In this document: one piece after another, positions 22,853-35,209 of the stretch
Layout of the letters: the number at the start of each line of letters is the position of its first letter
Position numbering within the stretch: position 1 is the stretch's first letter
Source of the DNA: Timema cristinae
Taxonomy: Eukaryota > Arthropoda > Insecta > Phasmatodea > Timematidae
Reading direction: 5' to 3'
Assembly: GCA_039000515.1 (NCBI GenBank)
Contig: JBCFYV010000100.1
Location: forward strand, 56,667,433 to 56,731,432
Length of the DNA stretch: 64,000 bases
Notes under the pieces: generated by a model
Databases searched by the model: none
The model's input: the letters and a program-made list of their open reading frames with translations, nothing else
What the model was told of the DNA's origin: nothing
Program-made: the position numbers and the translations under genes

Positions 22853-23112
22853 GTTTCCAGCCTGGGTTAGTTTTTTATCCAAGACATATATTCTTCACTA
22901 CAATCGTTCTAGGCCTGTAGTAGCTTTATATGCCTTATAATATAACTTAATACTAGGACAGGCACAACATCTAGTCCTCAACCATTAATTTATCAATATG
23001 AAAGGGTAAACCCAAATTTTACCAATGATACATTTTTCGGCCATGACGATAATCGAACCCCGGGACCTTCAGTATGGTAGACAGACACGCTACCATCTGA
23101 GCTAAGGTGTCG
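22853..23112 (-). mobile_element. SINE-D
   Basis: Near full length. Minus head gctcagatggtagcgtgtct and B box ggttcgattatc. Confidence 0.88.
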
Positions 23113-23265
23113 TATACAACTTATTCATTCTATATTAATTTTATTTACAAACACAAATTATCAACTTGGATATTTTTCTACCTATAAATATAAAATATCG
23201 AAACCGAATCTTATATAAAAATAATATCTTAAAGAAATTAATATTGCAGCTTTGATATGTTATTA

Positions 23266-23535
23266 TTATCACCGCGTCTTACTACCCGTTCGGGTTGTAC
23301 GCACGCACGTTAATGTGTAATGGTAGAGTGATTGTGAGATGAAATGGAGGACCTACAGTTTAGCGTGGGATCCGAACCACGGTGGAGGCCTGGCATTCCA
23401 CACATTCACAAGATGTCTTGTCAGAGGTGAAGGAAGGGTTTGGTAATCAGATAAATCTGTGCCGGGACCAAGGATGGAACCCCGGACCTCAATACAGAGG
23501 TCTGACACCTTACCCCTAGACCACCAGGTCACCTA
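23266..23535 (-). mobile_element. SINE-A
   Basis: Full-length minus copy that joins a SINE-C remnant at 23535. Confidence 0.93.
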
Positions 23536-23730
23536 CTACTAGGCTAAAGATGATGAAGGTTAAATTTAGAGGAAGTGTACCCACATTTTCGTGGAGAGAC
23601 AGTGGTAAAACATTGAGGTAAAACCAACCTCAGTTTACCCGACCCAGGTTTGAACCATGACCTCCCGTCGTTGGTATTTTAGTTTATTGCAAGAGTAGCG
23701 CTTTAGAACATTCTCTCATCGAAGCGAATT
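23536..23730 (-). mobile_element. SINE-C, 3'-truncated
   Basis: Body ttagaggaagtgtacccaca, B box region ggtttgaaccatgac, degraded head. Confidence 0.7.
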
Positions 23731-23896
23731 TAAATTGATTTTTTTTTTAAATTTTTGCTTATAGCTTCATGACTTAGGCCAACTATTGTAACTGAATATG
23801 AAAACACCCAACCCTTATTTCTATTTTTCTATAACAACTTAAACATTAATATGAGTACATAATCAATTTTTATTTAAAAGAAATTCACATCAAACA

Positions 23897-24182
23897 AGGT
23901 GACCTTGTGGTCTAGGGGTAAGGTATCGGACTTCTATGCTGGGGGGGTCCGGGTTTCAATCCTCGGTCCCGGCACAGATTTATCTGATTTACAAACCCTT
24001 CCTTCACGTCTGACAAGACATCTTGTGAATGTGTGGAATGCCAGGCCTCCATCGTGGTTCGGATCCCACGTTAAACTGTAGGTCCTCCATTTCATCTCAC
24101 AATCACCCTACCATTACACATTAGCGTAAGTGCGTATAACCCGAACGGGTAGTAAGACGCGGTGCTAATAATAATAATAATA

Positions 24183-24229
<47 letters not shown>

Positions 24230-24255
24230 CAATAATAATAATTTAGCCTATTAGC
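23897..24255 (+). mobile_element. SINE-A with long (AAT)n tail
   Basis: Full length. The tail of about 75 bp of AAT repeats suggests a fairly recent insertion. Confidence 0.93.
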
Positions 24256-24634
24256 GTAATGGTTAGTAAGACACGTAACTAAAAAGCCAACAAGAATACA
24301 CGGACATAATTTATGATGATATTAATGTGAGTTCTATTCCTTTCAGACCTTGAAGACGCCCACACGAGATCGTTTAAACAAATATTGTCCATCTAATAAA
24401 ATAAAAGCCAACAGAAGCTCGAGTGTTTCAAAGCTTCAGGGCAGATGTTACGTCAAGGCAAGGCGGTGTTGTTACCGGGTGACACTGGACGGCTGATGAA
24501 TGGGACGATTGTGGTGTGTTCTTTGTTTGTTTTGGTGAGCCACAGTTGCACAAACTCTGTATTGACCTCGTCTGGAGATGTCACTGCAGGCCGAGGAGCG
24601 ATGGGCTAACAACAGACAGGAGAGCTGGCCAGTT

Positions 24635-25045
24635 GGGATTGTGGGATTGTGTTCAACTGACAGTGCCGAGACTTGGGACGTCCTTCTCTCTTTCAGTTGG
24701 GATCGTGGGATTGTGTTTAACTGACAGTGCCGAGACTTGGGATGACCTTCTCCCTTTCAGGGATGTGGGATTGTATTCAATCTGACAGGGCCGAGACTTT
24801 GATGTTGGTATTTAGGGGTCCATTTCTACTCCCTTTTTGTTGGGATTGTGAGATTTTATTCAACTTACAGTCCCGAGACTTGGAATGACCTCCTTTTCAG
24901 TTGGAATAGTGGGATTGTATTCAACTTATAGTGCTGAGTCTTTGGATATTGGTATTTAGGGGTCAATCCCTTCTCCCTTTCACCGGGGATTGTGAGGTTG
25001 AGTTCAACAGACAGTGCTGAGACGTGGGATGTTGGTCTTACAGCC
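24635..25045 (+). repeat. Degenerate ~68-bp tandem repeat
   Basis: About six diverged units with ttgggattgtgggattgt, caactgacagtgccgagact and ctccctttcag. Some units carry an insertion ggtatttaggggtc. Confidence 0.75.
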
Positions 25046-25162
25046 GGCCTGGGTAAGCCGCCATGTTTTGTAGTCTAAAGCACGCGTCACACTTGGTAAA
25101 AAACGTGATCTTGACACTCTATGAGGTGTTTAGGAAGCGAGCCCATCGTCCGAGTTAGCATC

Positions 25163-25166
<4 letters not shown>

Positions 25167-25200
<34 letters not shown>
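25167..25200. repeat. (CA)n microsatellite
   Basis: About 16 CA dinucleotides. Confidence 0.9.
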
Positions 25201-25202
<2 letters not shown>

Positions 25203-25472
25203 GAACCACTCATGTGTACTCTCTGCGTCCTTGGTCCGTACACTCGCTCAATACAAAGAGAGAGAGGGTTTCGCAAGCGGAACACACTCGAGTCACCTTG
25301 GAAGCTCCTCCTCCAAGGGTGCTTCTCTGAGGGTCCTTGGACGAGTATCTGCTCCCATCTGTTGAGAGCCATCGCCAGAGTCGCCGACAGAGTTCTACCA
25401 TCGGATTACGCCCCCATGTACTGATTACTCCAATGAGTTAGGGAGGAATGAAGTTTGACTTTAAAGGAGGCT

Positions 25473-25720
25473 TAGCCCGCTTCGGTGGCCGCATGGTCTA
25501 AGGCGCTATTCTCACAAGATACTAGACCACCCGAGACGGCGAGATTGAGGTTCCATCTCAGTTGGGTGTCCTGAGGGGGGTTTCCCCTAAGTGGTTGTAC
25601 ACTCTCCCTCCACGCAAATGTGGGTATTCTTTCTCTAAATTCAACCTTCCTCCTCCCTAACTCTTTAACGTAATTAGTAAAAAAGCGTGTAACCCGGACA
25701 AGTACGGTACTAAAAAATAA
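25473..25720 (+). mobile_element. SINE-C
   Basis: Head cccgcttcggtggccgcatg, body ccactctccctccacgcaa, rearranged tail ggacaagtacggtactaaaa. Confidence 0.85.
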
Positions 25721-25749
25721 AACATAGCTTATGCAACCAAATTATCGCT

Positions 25750-25865
25750 TAGAAAGAGCGAAAAATCATTTAGGGTGGAAAGAACCCTCAGGGGATTCGA
25801 ACCTTGATCTGTCCATCGTTGGCCGTTCAGTCTATTGTCAGAGTGACGGCTTATTCTATGGTAGT
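25750..25865 (-). mobile_element. SINE-C remnant
   Basis: B box gattcgaaccttgatctg and a degraded head. Confidence 0.6.
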
Positions 25866-25934
25866 GATAAACTTGACTCCAAAGTAATGTAACGTTAATT
25901 TAACCTTCACTTAATGCTTACGTAACGTAGGAAA

Positions 25935-26150
25935 ACTAGTATGTAATCAGGATTCACGTATCGTAAGGAAACTAGTGTGTGATCAGAATCGACGTAACGT
26001 AAAGAAACGTGTGCGTGATTAGGACTCACGTGACGTAAAGAAACACGGTGTGTGTGATCAGAATCGACGTAACGTAAAGAAACGTGTGCGTGATTAGGAC
26101 TCACGTGACGTAAAGAAACACGATGTGTGTGATCAGGATTCACGTAACTT
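25935..26150 (+). repeat. Tandem repeat of ~70 bp
   Basis: Two to three copies of gtgatcagaatcgacgtaac, gtaaagaaacgtgtgcgtga and ttaggactcacgtgacgtaa. CACGTGAC is a recurring palindrome-containing core. Confidence 0.75.
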
Positions 26151-26384
26151 AACGTAACAACTATGGCTGAACACAGACAAATGAACATGAACTGTTTGAA
26201 AACAAATTGTTCACTGAAATGAAACCAAATCATTTAGGGCTGTTTATTCTACAAGTCCTTACGATAGAGGTTTTACTGGAGTTACCAAATAAAGTGTTAA
26301 AAAAGGACACAAGGTCTTAAAGTTCACACGAGACGGGGACAAACAGGCCGTACCGAGGATGAGTGCATTTAGAATTAATAACCA

Positions 26385-26755
26385 TTTAGGAAAACTGCCC
26401 TCAATACCCTAAAATGATATTCAAATCCTGTCATTGGCAATTCAATATATTTCGAGAGTAACTCCTTAGTCGGTGACCTGGCGGTCTAGGGGTAAAGTGT
26501 CAGACTTCTGTGCTGGGGGTCCGGGGCTCAATCCTCGGTCCCGGCACAGATTTATCTGATTACCGAACCCTTCCTTCACCTCTGACAAGACGTGTATTAA
26601 TCCCAACTTGTGAATGTGTGGAATGCCAGGCCTCCACCGTGGTTCGGATCCCACGTTAAACTGTAGGTCCTTCATTTCATCTCACAATCACCCTACCATT
26701 ACACATTAGCGTAAGTGCATATAACCCGAACGGGTAGTAAGACGCGGGGCTAGTA

Positions 26756-26787
<32 letters not shown>

Positions 26788-26830
26788 GACTCCTTAGTCA
26801 GCGCGACCACTGTTATGGTTGTTTTCTCAT
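26385..26830 (-). mobile_element. SINE-C remnant split by SINE-A
   Basis: The C copy runs up to gagtaactccttagtc and resumes after the inserted element with actccttagtcagcgcgacc. Confidence 0.7.
26474..26787 (+). mobile_element. SINE-A with target-site duplication
   Basis: Full-length copy flanked by actccttagtc on both sides; the tail is AAT/GAT repeats. Confidence 0.93.
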
Positions 26831-27145
26831 TAAACTGACGTTCATATATGAGCACGCCTAGCGACCATGAGCTGATAAATAAAAATTTGTTACATTAGAT
26901 ACACTTCCTGGTAAACAAACAAAACAAAAAAACCATACATTAAAATTGTTACAAAACTGGTTGGTGCGTCAACATAAATCTGTTGATTGGAATTAATTAT
27001 TCGTGTTTGAGCGTGTGACACGGTATTAAGAATAATTTTAATGACATAAAACTTACTAAGAAATAAACTGGAAGTAAACACAATTTAAAATAACTTTCCT
27101 GGTTTGTTTTATTTAACTTTGATAGTTACACGTTTTTATTTCTTA

Positions 27146-27392
27146 GCATCACGTCTGACTACCCGTTCGGGCTATACGCCTGTGTACTAAAAACACACAT
27201 GGTTTAGAAATTATAAAGGTTTAATTGAGAGGAAGTGCATCCGCATTTACGTAGAAGCCGAGTAGAAAACGATTTATAGAAAACTAACCTCAGCGCACCC
27301 GGCTGGGATCGAAATCCTGACCTCCCCATCTTCGGCAGTCTAGTCTACTTCGAGAATAGCGCTTTAGACCACGTGGCCACCGAAGAGGGTGA
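27146..27392 (-). mobile_element. SINE-C
   Basis: Full length: tail tagcatcacgtctgactacc, head gaccacgtggccaccgaaga. Confidence 0.9.
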
Positions 27393-27551
27393 TAATTTAA
27401 CTAACTATATATTTACCTAATATATAATAATATTAGTTAATCCAATGAACAAAAGTTGATTATTAACTCCATTACATTCTAATCAAAGATATCAATCATA
27501 CTGATTCCAAAGATTAGACACGCTTATATAAGTTAGATTTTCCATCCATCG

Positions 27552-27806
27552 CTGTTTCCAGGCTGTGGTCAGTTTTTTATCCAAGCCATATATTTTCCAC
27601 TACCGGCCTGTCGTAGCTTCATATGCCTTATAATCTAATTTAAGACTAGGGCAGGCACAACATCCAGTCCCCCGACCGTTAACTCATCACTGTGAAAGAG
27701 TAGATCCACAATTCACCAATGATACTTTTTCGGCCATGTCGAGAATTTAACCCAGGACCTTTAGCTCAGAAGACAGACACGCTATCAACTGTGCTGAGGT
27801 GTCGAC
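27552..27806 (-). mobile_element. SINE-D
   Basis: 3' end ctgtttccaggctgtggtca on plus; head agcacagttgatagcgtgtc on minus. Confidence 0.88.
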
Positions 27807-27944
27807 CTTATATAAGTTTAAAAAAACTTAAAAATGTGATTCATTCAACACCAAATCTCCTCTAATAGAGAATCTAATTATTGTTGATAATTTTAAGACA
27901 ATTGATAAACAACTGCCTGGCGTAATTAATATATGCGTATAGTA

Positions 27945-28140
27945 TGAACAGCGTCATAGAAGGAAAGGTTGAGGGAAAGAGGAGCTTAGGAAGGAGGAGG
28001 ATTCAAATATTGGAGGACTTGAAGGAAAGAAGAGAACTATGGGAGCTGAAGGAGGAGACAGAGGACAGGGAGCATTGGAGGTCTAAGTTCAATGACTAAA
28101 GTAATGGACCTGTCGTAAGACAGAACACCTAATAATATTA
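27945..28140 (+). mobile_element. LINE reverse-transcriptase tail, decayed
   Basis: One frame reads VEGKRSLGRRRIQILEDLKE then RRELWELKEETEDREHWRSK and ends with a stop. This is the typical extreme C terminus of insect non-LTR retrotransposon polyproteins. Nothing upstream is preserved. Confidence 0.75.
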
Positions 28141-28151
28141 ATAATTATAAT

Positions 28152-28182
<31 letters not shown>

Positions 28183-28299
28183 TCCTGAACAGGTAGTAAG
28201 GCTATGTGCTAAAAAAATACCCCCTCCCTTATTGATATGATAATTAATTACAATGTACAGTACAATGTAGTAGATTATTATTATTATTATTATTATTAT

Positions 28300-28547
<248 letters not shown>

Positions 28548-28569
28548 TGTAGTAGAGATGAGGATAAAA

Positions 28570-28740
28570 TCATTTTATAGATCTCCTAAGGGCATTCGCG
28601 TGGAAGAATAGTGGGGAAACATTTAGGAAAAGTCACCCTCAGTAGCCCTGACCGAGATTCTAATCCCAAACTACCGGTCATCGGCAAGTCAGTCTATCAT
28701 GAGAGTGATGCCTTAGACCGTTCAACCACCGATGCAGATC
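28570..28740 (-). mobile_element. SINE-C, 3'-truncated
   Basis: Body ggcattcgcgtggaagaata and head gccttagaccgttcaaccac. Confidence 0.7.
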
Positions 28741-29017
28741 CTCTCAATATTAATTTGACCAACTACAAAATAAAAGTAATAAACTAAGTCTGGCTGGCCT
28801 TGGAAACGGCACTAAGATCGGCGGCCAAAGATTTATTTAATGGAAGAAGTTAAATTATATACCAAGACTTGGAGGACATACCAAGATTTTAACCAAAACT
28901 TAAAGTGAAAGATCATATTTGACAAAATATACATAAAAAATGGAACTACTACTAACTAAAACTAAATAACAATGTCAAACCTACTAGAGTATCTAGATAT
29001 CTGTGTTATCACTTTAC

Positions 29018-31118
29018 TCTATGTGGTCCCTGGATGAGAACCTCTCATAAACCACTGGTGATAAACATCTAGGTTACACTAGCAGGGCTCTGGGACGTCT
29101 GTGGGGCCCTCCTGTGTTCATCACATGGTATCCTGGTCCTTGGATGAGAACCTCTCATAAACCACTGGTGATAAACATCTAGGTTACCCGAGCAGGGCTC
29201 TGGGACGTCTGTGGGGCCCTCCTGTGTCCAACACATAGTATCTTGGTCCTTGGATGAGAACCTCTCATAAACCACTGGTGATAAACATCTAGGTTACACT
29301 AGCAGGGCTCTGGGACGTCTGTGGGGCCCTCCTGTGTTCATCACATGGTATCCTGGTCCTTGGATGAGAACCTCTCATAAACCACTGGTGATAAACATCT
29401 AGGTTACCCGAGCAAGGCTCTGGGACGTCTGTGGGGCCCTCCTGTGTCCACACATAGTATCCTGGTCCTTGGATGAGAACCTCTCATAAACCACTGGTGA
29501 TAAACATCTAGGTTACCCGAGCAAGGCTCTGGGACGTCTGTGGGGCCCTCCTGTGTCCAACACATAGTATCCTGGTCCTTGGATGAGAACCTCTCATAAA
29601 CCACTGGTGATAAACATCTAGGTTACACTAGCAGGGCTCTGGGACGTCTGTGGGGCCCTCCTGTGTCCAACACATAGTATCCTGGTCCTTGGATGAGAAC
29701 CTCTCATAAACCACTGGTGATAAACATCTAGGTTACACTAGCAGGGCTCTGGGACGTCTGTGGGGCCCTCCTGTGTTCATCACATAGTATCCTGGTCCTT
29801 GGATGAGAACCTCTCATAAACCACTGGTGATAAACATCTAGGTTACCCGAGCAAGGCTCTGGGACGTCTGTGGGCCCTCCTGTGTCCAACACATAGTATC
29901 CTGGTCCTTGGATGAGAACCTCTCATAAACCACTGGTGATAAACATCTAGGTTACCCGAGCAAGGCTCTGGGACGTCTGTGGGCCCTCCTGTGTCCAACA
30001 CATAGTATCCTGGTCCTTGGATGAGAACCTCTCATAAACCACTGGTGATAAACATCTAGGTTACACTAGCAGGGCTCTGGGACGTCTGTGGGGCCCTCCT
30101 GTGTCCAACACATAGTATCCTGGTCCTTGGATGAGAACCTCTCATAAACCACTGGTGATAAACATCTAGGTTACACTAGCAGGGCTCTGGGACGTCTGTG
30201 GGGCCCTCCTGTGTCCAACACATAGTATCCTGGTCCTTGGATGAGAACCTCTCATAAACCACTGGTGATAAACATCTAGGTTACACTAGCAGGGCTCTGG
30301 GACGTCTGTGGGGCCCTCCTGTGTTCATCACATAGTATCCTGGTCCTTGGATGAGAACCTCTCATAAACCACTGGTGATAAACATCTAGGTTACCCGAGC
30401 AAGGCTCTGGGACGTCTGTGGGGCCCTCCTGTGTCCAACACATAGTATCCTGGTCCTTGGATGAGAACCTCTCATAAACCACTGGTGATAAACATCTAGG
30501 TTACCCGAGCAAGGCTCTGGGACGTCTGTGGGGCCCTCCTGTGTCCAACACATAGTATCCTGGTCCTTGGATGAGAACCTCTCATAAACCACTGGTGATA
30601 AACATCTAGGTTACACTAGCAGGGCTCTGGGACGTCTGTGGGGCCCTCCTGTGTCCAACACATAGTATCCTGGTCCTTGGATGAGAACCTCTCATAAACC
30701 ACTGGTGATAAACATCTAGGTTACACTAGCAGGGCTCTGGGACGTCTGTGGGGCCCTCCTGTGTCCAACACATAGTATCCTGGTCCTTGATGAGAACCTC
30801 TCATAAACCACTGGTGATAAACATCTAGGTTACACTAGCAGGGCTCTGGGACGTCTGTGGGGCCCTCCTATGTCCAACACATAGTATCCTGGTCCTTGGA
30901 TGAGAACCTCTCATAAACCACTGGTGATAAACATCTAGGTTACCCGAGCAAGGCTCTGGGACGTCTGTGGGGCCCTCCTGTGTCCAACACATAGTATCCT
31001 GGTCCTTGGATGAGAACCTCTCATAAACCACTGGTGATAAACATCTAGGTTACCCGAGCAGGGCTCTGGGACGTCTGTGGGGCCCTCCTGTGTTCATCAC
31101 ATAGTGTCCTGGTCCCTG
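29018..31118 (+). repeat. 110-bp satellite-like array
   Basis: About 19 units of 110 bp including ggatgagaacctctcataaa, ccactggtgataaacatcta and gggacgtctgtggggccctc. Two linked variant classes alternate (acactagcaggg or acccgagcaagg; ttcatcacat or ccaacacat). Confidence 0.95.
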
Positions 31119-31479
31119 GTCCCTATAAGCTATGTTCTGCTCCATGTCGCCGAGGACCCGGATACAGAACTGACTGTATGTACCCCATTATGCACTGAGG
31201 TGATAAATTCTCCTCAACACGTGTGTAATTTACCTCGAGTGCTATCAAACAATCTCTCCGTGCAAGGACACCGGGTTTGTACCTTGACCAGAACCTTTAC
31301 AAGGGGGAAAAAATAACCACACAACAATTATTTACAGTCATCCCATCTATATTTTTCAATTACTGAGTCATATCGTTGGTTGGTAATAAGAGTTATCAGA
31401 AGGAAGCAGAGCTAAAATGTGAGATTAAAGGAAAATGCATTATCGTTCACCTTGAGAAGTGATGAGCAATTTAATTGTG

Positions 31480-31565
31480 TAATGAACCACCCACAATACA
31501 GAATACCTGGGTCGGTGTTCGAACCACTACGGTCAGAGTCGAGCACATTATCCGTGCACCTGATT
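31480..31565 (-). mobile_element. Possible tRNA-type SINE head
   Basis: B-box-like segment ggtgttcgaaccactacggt with a head-like run on the minus strand. Family not assigned. Confidence 0.35.
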
Positions 31566-31615
31566 CTTCAAAACCAATCTCTGAGGTTACTGAGGAGGAG
31601 AGGTCTACAAACCCT

Positions 31616-31660
31616 AGCTAGTGCTTCCCAAACTTTCAGGCACATACCCCTTCCAGGGCT
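31616..31660 (+). mobile_element. hAT-like terminal fragment
   Basis: ctagtgcttcccaaactttc followed by aggcacataccccttccag resembles terminal sequences of hAT MITEs. Confidence 0.35.
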
Positions 31661-31831
31661 CCAATTATACAATTGTATTAACAAAATAAAGATATTGTTT
31701 GTCTGGCATGAGAGTTACTATATATAAAACACACAGAGGTTCTGGAATTTTTAAATTAGTAGCCCCTGTGCACAAACATGTGCCACTAGAAGCCGGAATT
31801 TTATAATATGGATTATTATTGGTTTGTTTTT

Positions 31832-32060
31832 AGTAACACGTCTTACTACCCGTTTGGGTTATACATCTAATTACTCATCAGACTTATGGTTTAAGTGATT
31901 AGGAAGGATTAATTTAAAGATAATGCATTCAATTTGTGTAGAGGGAGAGGGAAAAACCATTTAGGGAAAAAACACTCTCAGTGCACCTGATCTCCCCGTC
32001 TTCAGCAGTTTAGTTTAACACGAAAGTAGCGCGTTAGAACACGTGGCCACCGAAGTGTTT
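31832..32060 (-). mobile_element. SINE-C
   Basis: Tail gtcttactacccgtttgggt on plus; B box partly deleted; head cacgtggccaccgaagtg. Confidence 0.8.
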
Positions 32061-32394
32061 TTTTTAAATTAATTAAAAGCTGGGCTAGAAGAAATAAAAT
32101 GAAGAGTTTTTTGGTCTGATCGAAGCAAAGAAAAGCGTTTACCCGGGGTAGCCACGCAATTAATTGCACGTTTACTCCAGGTACTTCTTTCTAGTATAAA
32201 ATAAACAAAACAAATACGTGCAATGGTGTGGAGTGAAAATGGTAATTCCTAGGGTTTTTTTTTTGCGTCTAACTACCCTAATTTTCGTAGGAAATAACTT
32301 CGGGGAGGGCCTATTTTTAACTAGACCACAACAGTACAGAAGTATTTTGGTAGGATAAGAGGCATTCCAGAACGGTAATAATGAGGCCATTATC

Positions 32395-32610
32395 CTTTTA
32401 TCCTACCAAAATACTACTGTAAATTAGGATTCTTGTAAGAAATAGGACCTTTAAAAACAAGCCTCCTACCAAAATGACACTGTAAATTAGGATTCTGGTA
32501 AGAAATAGAACCTTTCAAAACATCTCTACTACCAAAATGACACTGTAAATTAGGATTCTTGTAAGAAATAGGACCTTTCAAATCAGGCCTCCTACCAAAA
32601 TTACGATATA
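32395..32610 (+). repeat. 63-bp tandem repeat, 3-4 copies
   Basis: Units contain cctaccaaaatgacactgta, aattaggattcttgtaagaa and ataggacctttcaaa. A partly inverted copy precedes it around 32335-32385 (gtattttggtaggataagag). Confidence 0.8.
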
Positions 32611-32629
32611 GCTTTTTAGGTTACACGTA

Positions 32630-33130
32630 GATGTACTAATTACGCTAATATTAATGACTAGGAAGGTTGAATTTAAAAGAAAAGGTATCTGAATTTGGGT
32701 GAATGGATGGTGGGAAACAGTTTAGGAAAACCTCCCTTAGTACACACGAACGGTATTCGAATCCCGAACTCTCGATAACCGGCAATCCTAATCTGATGTA
32801 TTTGACCACCGAAGAGGAAGTTCCAAGTGTTAATCTAATATTATATGGTGAAATAAATAAAGCTGTGACAAATAAAATGACATTTTTATAAAAGTCCCTG
32901 GCATTGCGTCCCACCCACATGGCTTTATTTATGTTCCCACTTAAGATTAGTGAATACTTGGGACTTTCTCCTCGGTGGTCAAACACATCAGACTGGTACT
33001 GCCGGTTATGGATAGATCGGGATTCGAATACCGTACGGGTGTACAAAGGGAGGTTTTCCTAAATTGTGTTCCACTATCCATCCACGCAAATGTTGGCACA
33101 CTTCGTCTAGATTTAACCTTCCTTGTCCCT
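32630..33130. repeat. Long inverted duplication holding SINE-C
   Basis: Arms 32640-32868 and 32910-33130 are inverted copies of a SINE-C plus the same flank (ataaataaagc at the centre). The spacer is about 40-50 bp. The right arm continues to the SINE-C tail at about 33195. Confidence 0.85.
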
Positions 33131-33194
33131 AATACATTAGAGTAATTTGTACGTATGAGTATAAACTGGGCGCGTAATAAGACGTGCTGCTAAC

Positions 33195-33231
<37 letters not shown>

Positions 33232-33233
33232 GT

Positions 33234-33645
33234 CGATAGCCCAGTTCGTGGAAATATCAGCCAGTACTAATGTACCGTTGTCCAGGGGACGTCCGAATGT
33301 ACTGATAGTACATCCTTTACTTGGAGGCTCTTACATGTCCTGATGATATGAAGGTGATAGTGAGTATGAGGGTGATAGTATGAGGGTGATGGTGAGTATG
33401 AGGGTGTGATAATTAGTATGAGGGTGTGATAGTTAGTATGAGGGTGACAGTGAGTTTAAGGGTGTGGAACCAGTGGAAACATTTACAGCTTAACTTAAGC
33501 CTAACTAACCAAACTCTGTTGACCGTGATAATTATTCTAACTTTCGAGAAAAATCCTTCGGTAAATGTAGGGAATCGAGCCTGGGGACCCTAGGTCATTA
33601 GCCAGGAGCATTGACCACTATACAAGGAGGGCGGTTGCTAAAATA
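33234..33645 (-). mobile_element. SINE-G
   Basis: Minus-strand head with agtggtcaatgctcctggct and a body ending in the gtccaggggacgtccgaatg and gtacatcctttacttggagg region. A second copy is at 53150-53500. Confidence 0.75.
33355..33470 (+). repeat. Short tandem repeat inside SINE-G
   Basis: Irregular repeats of gtatgagggtgatagtga in the body of the SINE-G copy at 33234-33640. Confidence 0.7.
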
Positions 33646-33974
33646 ATAAATAGTATACAACCCGAGTGATACGTCGCGTCCCGCCCGAAATCCTTAAAGT
33701 AGCACATCCTTGGAAATACACCGTCGTCCCAGACTTCCTCAGGAGCTAACGAGGGTTGTGTTGGACAGATTCTGGTTACCGGAGCACCTGCATCGCGTGG
33801 GACACATGCCTCTGTCGAGAAATGTTGCGTGATTTAATCGCCTGCTCACAAATGGGCGGTATACGGACGCTCTCATTCAAAGACAAGCACGCGCGATGAT
33901 TTTCTTTAAAATTATTCGGTGACATAATGTGCGTGATAGCCAGTGTCGCGTGAATAACAACCCAACATCGTGTG

Positions 33975-34200
33975 TTACCTCCTGTTCAGGTTATACATAT
34001 ATATATACTAATTAGGTTAATTAGTTAGGGAATGAGGAAGGTTGAAAGTAGAGCAGGTGTATCCGCATTTGTGTGGAAGGAGAGTGGAAATACCGTATTG
34101 GAAAAAACCACCTTTATTACACCCGTCCGGGATTCAAATTCCGATTTCTCTGCCATCTGCAGACTAGTCTAACATGAGGATGATCATTCGCTCACCAAAT
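33975..34200 (-). mobile_element. SINE-C, diverged
   Basis: Body tatccgcatttgtgtggaag and B box region gggattcaaattccgatttc. Confidence 0.65.
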
Positions 34201-34355
34201 TGTCGAGACTATTACCTGACAAAACCTGCAGGTATTCATAAGAAAACAAGCCGACACATTTACACGTCATGAGACAATGTTACAATGATCGCTACTAACG
34301 GTAACATTTAGATTTTAGAAATGTAGACTAGGGATTTAAAAAAATATATAATGGC

Positions 34356-34530
34356 AGTGGTCTGAATAGTCAACTGAGGTACAGAGGTTTGATTCCCGCA
34401 TGGTTGAATAAATCATCATTGGTATAATGTGGCTTTGCCTTTTCACAACGATAAATTAACGGTCGGGGTGATCGGATATTGTGTTTGTTCTAGATTTAAG
34501 TTAGTTAGTTTGTCGTGTGCTGGTAGAATA
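34356..34530 (+). mobile_element. SINE-D, 3'-truncated
   Basis: B box ggtttgattcccgcatgg, then the D body aaattaacggtcggggtgat. Confidence 0.7.
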
Positions 34531-34721
34531 GGTTGGTTCAGAAAGTCACGTTTAATACCTCATATAAGCCTTTATTTATTTATCCATTCAAACAAAATAT
34601 ACCTAATTGATTTAATAAAGATGTGGGAATTGTTTTATTTTAAATTGTACCTTCATTAGATTGAAAATGTCTAGACTTAGAGTAGATAAGAAAGTTTCTG
34701 GCTGGTCAAGAAAAATAGCCG

Positions 34722-35090
34722 CTACCATCCTTCACCCAACCTCGCCAACCCTCTAATTTCTTCCCCTCTACTACAACCCCCTCTCTTCACCGCTCCTCTC
34801 ACAAACACTTGCCTTCCACCCATAGCCTTCTCCTTCCCATTCCCCCCTTCACCCTTCCACCACACCTTACACCCATAACGGTAATTTCCCCACGAATGGT
34901 GATGCAACTCTCATTCTTTTCACCTCCGCATGGGGAAACCAAGTTACCAACGTTGTGTCTTAAAATGGTAAACTACCCTTTTAATCTGTATCACTACACC
35001 CTAACCCAACCAGCCCTTTCCTCCCCCCTATACCTCCCCCTATACCTCCACCAAACCCCATCACCATCTTCATCCCCTCTATCCTAGGGT
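34722..35090 (+). other. Pyrimidine-rich tract of ~360 bp
   Basis: The plus strand is strongly C/T/A-biased, with long stretches almost free of G (for example 34745-34860 and 34975-35080). It has no gene. Confidence 0.7.
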
Positions 35091-35209
35091 GTATCAAAAG
35101 ATGGCGGAATAAAATGAGTTACCCCCTAACCTGCCCCTCCCCTCCTTGATATATGACTGCCAGCGTTCATAAGGTAGACCGCTATAGGCCCTCTAGGCCC
35201 CAAATACTA

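Noticed and set aside
29069..31031. 68-codon minus-strand frames starting MVYERFSSKDQDTM
   Set aside because: Repeated frames of the 110-bp array; no start context, no domain.
29018..31118. CRISPR-like array
   Set aside because: The whole 110-bp unit is repeated without unique spacers, there are no cas genes, and the context is an insect genome.
31419..31727. A frame containing PQYRIPGSVFEPL, similar to PQYRIPKLEPL of takeout gene 2
   Set aside because: Neither splice sites nor other takeout segments are near. The stretch overlaps a tRNA-SINE-like B box and a hAT-like end, so the likeness is probably chance.
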